Origin: Alishewanella agri BL06
GTDB lineage: Bacteria > Pseudomonadota > Gammaproteobacteria > Enterobacterales > Alteromonadaceae
DNA: 64,000 bases
Assembly (NCBI RefSeq): GCF_000272005.1
Contig: NZ_AKKU01000018.1
Location: forward strand, 32,100-96,099
Direction of reading: 5' to 3'
Made by a program: the position numbers and the translations under genes. Of this stretch, positions 60,403-64,000 are shown piece by piece. The notes beneath the pieces were generated by a model that saw only the letters and a list, made by a program, of their open reading frames with translations, ran no database searches and had not been told where the DNA came from. Every line of letters starts with the position of its first letter. Positions within the stretch are counted from its first letter, which is position 1.

Positions 60403-60742
60403 TAAGTTGCTCGCGGATAAACTCCGGGCAACACATGAACCACTTGTGGCTGATGAAGCGCTTTGGCAGGCCATAGCCGCTAAAGTGACGACGCAATCAC
60501 AGCGCAGGGCATGGCCATGGTATAGCTTGGCGGCAAGTTTGGCGGTAATTGCGTTCTGGACATATCTTGGCGCAAACCCTGCGCAAAACATGTCAGGCCA
60601 TACACCGCAAATAGCACTTATTAGTCTGGATGCTGAATTGCAACATCTGCTGTTAACTGAACCCGATTCGGTGGAGGTTGCACTCTTGCTGGAAAAACGT
60701 AAAGCCATGCAAATTAACTTACCCGGGAGCATTGAATTATGA
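60380..60742 (+). CDS. Small membrane protein, candidate anti-sigma factor
   Basis: A 120-residue protein: a cytoplasmic N-terminus of about 43 residues (QQEDFSKLLADKLRA, with EALWQAIAAKV), one membrane segment (about 45-63, WPWYSLAASLAVIAFW) and a short outside tail. It overlaps the sigma gene by 23 bases and its stop overlaps the next start (ATGA). This is the layout of an anti-sigma partner, but it has no cysteine and hence no HxxxCxxC zinc motif, and its cytoplasmic part is shorter than a classical anti-sigma domain. The assignment is from context. Confidence 0.75.
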   Translation: MKQQEDFSKLLADKLRATHEPLVADEALWQAIAAKVTTQSQRRAWPWYSLAASLAVIAFWTYLGANPAQNMSGHTPQIALISLDAELQHLLLTEPDSVEVALLLEKRKAMQINLPGSIEL

Positions 60743-61605
60743 AAAATCATCTGACAGCAATACTACTTTTACCTGTTATGTTCTCGGCGGTAGCTGAACA
60801 GACTATTGATTACCAAAAGCAGGTTGAATTATTGCAGCAAGTACAAAAAGCGCTGTTGAGTTCAGGTATAACAAACAAAGACGGTCCTCTGCTTATAGAA
60901 GAGCCATCGAGAAGTATCTATCACTTTGGCGCAATATTAGATGCTAAGTTTGTCGTTGTGGCTGTAACACCTGAGTCCGATGCAGCAAAGTTAGGGCTTA
61001 AGGAAGGAGATAAATTGCTCGCTATTAATCAGCAGCGCGTGTCCGACAGCAATCTGGCCGATATTTTGGCAAAAATCAATGAATTAGCCGATGATGATGC
61101 ACTGAGCGTGCAACTTTTGAGGGCTGACAAACAACTTAACCTAAAAGGCACTGTTAGCCGGCAGGCGCTTCCCGGATGGCGTCTGGAGTTACTTGCGGCT
61201 GGTCAACAGAACGAGTTGCCTGCATCTACAAGTTGTGGCTATGTTTCAGTATTTTATAATACTCCTACAAGCTTACGACGTCATCCGGTAAAAATAAATG
61301 AAATTGACACTATTGGCTTTAGAGCCGGTTTTTCTTATAAACGAACTCATGAAGTGATAAAGGTTCCGGTAGGAGAAATACAAATCACATTACAGGAACA
61401 TATCCCCGGTAATATCTTGTCGCGCTATCGCGGCGATCTACGAGCGCGTAACTTCGGTTCTGTAAAAACGCTTACGCTAAAAGTGGAACCAGACACCGTT
61501 TATCACCTGGCGGCAGAATATTTTCCAAACCCAAATGATCGCAGCAGCAGAGATGCCTATTGGCAACCCGTTGTCTGGAAAACTACAGCGCGCGATTGTA
61601 ACTAA
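60739..61605 (+). CDS. Exported PDZ-domain protein of the sigma operon
   Basis: A 288-residue protein with a signal peptide (1-19, ending AVAE), a PDZ domain (about 64-140: FVVVAVTPESDAAKLGLKEGDKLLAINQQRV) and a C-terminal beta-rich domain (about 165-288) with cysteines 166 and 287 that could bridge. No protease domain or catalytic triad is present, unlike DegS or RseP. It probably works outside the inner membrane, perhaps sensing a ligand for the preceding membrane protein (inference). The region looks more AT-rich than its neighbours. Confidence 0.85.
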   Translation: MKNHLTAILLLPVMFSAVAEQTIDYQKQVELLQQVQKALLSSGITNKDGPLLIEEPSRSIYHFGAILDAKFVVVAVTPESDAAKLGLKEGDKLLAINQQRVSDSNLADILAKINELADDDALSVQLLRADKQLNLKGTVSRQALPGWRLELLAAGQQNELPASTSCGYVSVFYNTPTSLRRHPVKINEIDTIGFRAGFSYKRTHEVIKVPVGEIQITLQEHIPGNILSRYRGDLRARNFGSVKTLTLKVEPDTVYHLAAEYFPNPNDRSSRDAYWQPVVWKTTARDCN

Positions 61606-61613
61606 GACTCCAA

Positions 61614-62063
61614 TCAACAATTGATCATATGACTCGCCAGTTGCCCAATCGACTGGCGAATACCATCACGCAGCATTTTGTTTTCTACCACCTCATCTAA
61701 CGCCTGCTCCATACAGAACATCCACTGATCTCTGAGTTGCTGATTGACTGTAAAGGGTAGGTGGCGGGCACGCAGCCGCGGATGGCCATATTTCTGCTCG
61801 AACAGGGCCGGGCCGCCAAGCCAGCCGGATAAGAACTCAAAAAACTTTTGCCGGATACCATCCAGCGGCAGTGGGTGGATGGCGTACAACTCTTTGGCTT
61901 CCGGTGCGGTTGCCATAATATCGTAAAAGCGATTTGCCAGCGCCCGCACTGCCGTTTCCCCTCCCATTAGCTGGTAAGGGGTTTGCCCGGGTGTCGGATG
62001 TGCCGTATTATCCTGATTGCTGGTTTTTTTACTGAACATTTGGACTAACTTTTTAAAAGGCAT
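61614..62063 (-). CDS. Group II truncated haemoglobin
   Basis: A 149-residue protein with a GlbO-type globin from about residue 30. Markers are YQLMGGETAVRALANRFYDIM, the LSGWLGGPALFEQKYGHPRLRARH stretch holding the proximal His, and RDQWMFCMEQAL with the conserved Trp. The first 28 residues are a basic, Ser/Thr-rich tail. Two starts are possible (62063 and 62039); neither has a strong ribosome-binding site. Oxygen or NO chemistry is likely from the family. Its start is 7 bases from that of the divergent aroE gene. Confidence 0.92.
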   Translation of the reverse strand: MPFKKLVQMFSKKTSNQDNTAHPTPGQTPYQLMGGETAVRALANRFYDIMATAPEAKELYAIHPLPLDGIRQKFFEFLSGWLGGPALFEQKYGHPRLRARHLPFTVNQQLRDQWMFCMEQALDEVVENKMLRDGIRQSIGQLASHMINC

Positions 62064-62070
62064 AAATAAA

Positions 62071-62886
62071 GTGGACCGTTACGCTGTGTTTGGAAATCCG
62101 ATAGGGCATTCAAAATCACCCTTTATTCACCGTCTGTTCGCACAGCAAACGGCAGAGTCGATGCAATACGAGGCCATTCTAGCACCAGTCGACGGCTTTG
62201 CCGAACACTGGCATGCTTTTGTGGCAGCTGGCGGAAAGGGCGGCAATATCACTGTACCTTTTAAAGAACAAGCATTTCATCTGGCTGAACAGTTAACCGC
62301 AAGAGCCAGCGCAGCTGGCGCCGTCAATACTCTATACTTTGATTCAAGTGGCCAACTATGGGGCGACAATACCGATGGTATTGGTCTGGTGACGGATCTG
62401 CAGCGGCTTGGCATAACACTAAAAGCAAAGCGGGTGCTGTTACTGGGCGCCGGTGGGGCCAGTCGCGGTGTGATAGGTCCGCTATTGGCGGCCGGTGTGA
62501 GTGAGGTGATCCTCGCCAACCGTACAGTCGAAAAAGCACAGGCTATCGCAGCGAGTTTTCCGGGAAAGGTCATAGCTTGTGCCTTAACGGCGATCCCAGA
62601 CCTGGCGTATCAACTGATCATTAATGCTACCTCATCTGGGTTAACCGGTGCACGTCCTGAGTTAGCTGCGCAGCACCTGGCCAGCTGTGAGTTGGCTTAT
62701 GATATGTTGTACGGTAAGACGCCGACCCCGTTCTTAATTTGGTGTCAGCAGCAGGGTGTACCAAAGATAGCTGATGGTCTGGGTATGTTGGTCGGGCAAG
62801 CAGCGGAAGCTTTTCGGATCTGGCGTGGCAAGCTACCGGAGGTGGCGCCGGTACTGCAGGCGTTAAGCGCGGAGCTCGGGCGATGA
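62071..62886 (+). CDS. aroE: Shikimate dehydrogenase AroE
   Basis: A 271-residue NADPH enzyme of the shikimate pathway. GNPIGHSKSPFIH at the start, Lys in NITVPFKEQ, NTDGIG and the nucleotide motif LGAGGASRGV are present. The GTG at 62071 (AAAAGG 10 bases before) fits the family's usual VDRYAVFGNPI start. The ribosome-binding site lies inside the first codons of the divergent globin gene. It overlaps the next gene by 4 bases (ATGA). Confidence 0.97.
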   Translation: MDRYAVFGNPIGHSKSPFIHRLFAQQTAESMQYEAILAPVDGFAEHWHAFVAAGGKGGNITVPFKEQAFHLAEQLTARASAAGAVNTLYFDSSGQLWGDNTDGIGLVTDLQRLGITLKAKRVLLLGAGGASRGVIGPLLAAGVSEVILANRTVEKAQAIAASFPGKVIACALTAIPDLAYQLIINATSSGLTGARPELAAQHLASCELAYDMLYGKTPTPFLIWCQQQGVPKIADGLGMLVGQAAEAFRIWRGKLPEVAPVLQALSAELGR

Positions 62887-63131
62887 ACCAACAGTTAATT
62901 TTCAACAATGACTTTTCGATTGCCAGCAACGCAGCGGCTATTAGCTTTAGTTGCCTGGTAGCGGGACTAAAAGTTCGCTGTTTTATTCTGATCCCCGCGA
63001 CACAGAGCGCTGCGGATTTTCTGCAGCAAGTGCAGGCCGATAGCTTTTATTGGGAAGATGTAGCAGAGGCCGCGATTGCGACAGATGCATATAATAGTGC
63101 CGGTGAGATCTGGCTAACCGGCAACGATTAA
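62883..63131 (+). CDS. DUF1488 family protein (YrdB-like)
   Basis: An 82-residue protein starting MNQQLIFNNDFSIASNAAAISF. DUF1488 proteins are found between aroE and yrdA in E. coli too, and the ending WEDVAEAAI with EIWLT fits. Function unknown. Translationally coupled to aroE by the ATGA overlap. Confidence 0.85.
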   Translation: MNQQLIFNNDFSIASNAAAISFSCLVAGLKVRCFILIPATQSAADFLQQVQADSFYWEDVAEAAIATDAYNSAGEIWLTGND

Positions 63132-63143
63132 TCTCGGTATGAG

Positions 63144-63674
63144 CTAGCCAGCCAGGTACTCGTTTTTCAGTTGCACATAATTGCTGGCAGATTCTGTTAG
63201 AAAGGCTTTCTCATTATCATTAAGCGGACGTGCCTGTTTCGCAGGGCTGCCAACATACAGATAACCACTTTGTAGTCTTTTACCTGGTGGTACTAAACTA
63301 CCGGCACCGATAATGACATCATCTTCGACAATAACGTCATCCATCACGATAGCACCCATTCCAATCAAGATGCGGTTACCCAGGGTACAGCCATGCAGCA
63401 TCACCTTATGGCCTACGGTAACATCTTCGCCAATTATAAGTGGCGAACCTTCCGGCTTGCCGTTGCTCGGTCTGGATAAATGTAATACTGAACCGTCCTG
63501 CACATTAGTGCGGGCGCCAATGCGGATATAGTTAACATCCCCCCGCGCAACAACTAAGGGCCAGATACTGACATCTTTAGCCAACACGATATCGCCAACC
63601 AGTACGCTTGACTCATCCACATAAACGCCTTCTGCCAGAGTCGGCAATACACCTTTATAAGCTCTTATTGTCAT
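63144..63674 (-). CDS. yrdA: Gamma-class carbonic anhydrase family protein YrdA
   Basis: A 176-residue left-handed beta-helix protein of hexapeptide repeats. Candidate zinc histidines are in SVLHLS, TVGHKVMLHGC, and the front GDVNYIRIGARTNVQDGSVLH is typical. Carbonic anhydrase activity of such proteins is variable. GGAGG placement favours the second of two adjacent ATGs. Convergent with the DUF1488 gene. Confidence 0.95.
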   Translation of the reverse strand: MTIRAYKGVLPTLAEGVYVDESSVLVGDIVLAKDVSIWPLVVARGDVNYIRIGARTNVQDGSVLHLSRPSNGKPEGSPLIIGEDVTVGHKVMLHGCTLGNRILIGMGAIVMDDVIVEDDVIIGAGSLVPPGKRLQSGYLYVGSPAKQARPLNDNEKAFLTESASNYVQLKNEYLAG

Positions 63675-63782
63675 CATTTCCTCCAGTGCTGCGTTATTAT
63701 GCAGTAAATGTTCTAAAAAAGCGCTTTTCGCTGCATTTTTCTGCGAACGATCTAAAAACCCGAAGTTTTCTCTAAACTCTGC

Positions 63783-63810
63783 TTGCAGCCTCGTTAAAAC
63801 TCCCTATAAT
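63783..63810 (+). promoter_or_regulatory. rRNA operon promoter P1
   Basis: TTGCAG and TATAAT with a 16-base spacer, followed by the GC-rich discriminator GCGCGCC, the signature of growth-rate- and ppGpp-controlled rRNA promoters. The AT-rich stretch 63705-63780 could be an UP element. The region 63675-64000 contains no gene; the 16S rRNA start is outside. Confidence 0.85.
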
Positions 63811-63914
63811 GCGCGCCATGACATGCGGGGCGCGTAGCCGGGTGCTGCGCTAAACCAGCTTAGCTGGCAAGCCGGGTGAGAAAACGAAGCGCTCAAAAAT
63901 CTTGAAAAAGACGC

Positions 63915-63942
63915 TTGACAGCAACGTTTAAATCACTAAAAT
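63915..63942 (+). promoter_or_regulatory. rRNA operon promoter P2
   Basis: TTGACA (63915-63920), a 16-base spacer and TAAAAT (63937-63942), followed by a GC-rich discriminator (GGCCGCC), 132 bases after P1. Tandem P1/P2 is the usual layout ahead of a 16S rRNA gene. Confidence 0.82.
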
Positions 63943-64000
63943 GGCCGCCTCGCTTCAGGGTGCTGATGAAAGCCCCGAAAAGCAGAGTGAAGCAGTAGGT

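Overview
The window is an origin-proximal chromosomal segment of a gammaproteobacterium. The gene content and order (mnmG-oriC-mioC, rpmH-rnpA-yidD-yidC-mnmE, dnaA-dnaN-recF-gyrB, def-fmt-rsmB-trkA, dprA-smg-yrdD, aroE-yrdB-yrdA before an rRNA promoter) and a DUF3718 protein point to the Alteromonadales side, near Rheinheimera, Alishewanella or Shewanella. The genus is an inference from remembered family sequences; no search was run.

Layout. 1-4000: the N-terminal end of an ABC ATPase and two exported serine peptidases (S33 and S9 families). 4100-11030: the complete atpIBEFHAGDC operon on the minus strand. 11150-15420: parB, parA, rsmG and mnmG. 15420-15880: a GATC-rich, DnaA-box-bearing oriC between mnmG and mioC, the enterobacterial position. 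16500-20700: deaD, trxC, a YbhB-like protein and an MFS transporter on the plus strand. 20710-24530: mnmE, yidC, yidD, rnpA and rpmH on the minus strand, divergent from dnaA, dnaN, recF and gyrB (24970-30990), with glyQ and glyS following. Two parS sites for the ParAB system lie in recF.

34100-41000 is the least conserved part: a DUF3718 protein, an orphan LytTR response regulator, rlmF, a large unknown membrane-anchored protein with faint ankyrin-like segments, a small membrane protein, an exported amidohydrolase and tusA. 41060-44400 is the fadBA beta-oxidation operon with a PsrA-like palindrome upstream, divergent from sltY-pepQ-trkH. trkH runs tail to tail into trkA-rsmB-fmt-def. A LysM protein, dprA, smg and yrdD follow, then purEK, hemF, a three-gene ECF sigma cassette, a truncated haemoglobin, aroE, a DUF1488 protein and a gamma-carbonic anhydrase. 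The right edge carries tandem rRNA-type promoters; the 16S gene starts beyond the window.

Most genes are housekeeping (replication start, segregation, energy, translation, tRNA modification). The most promising little-described item is the ECF sigma / small membrane protein / exported PDZ protein operon at 59854-61605, which has a TGTCACA-N16-CGTC element upstream that looks autoregulatory. No CRISPR array, insertion sequence, prophage, tRNA gene or defence island was seen.
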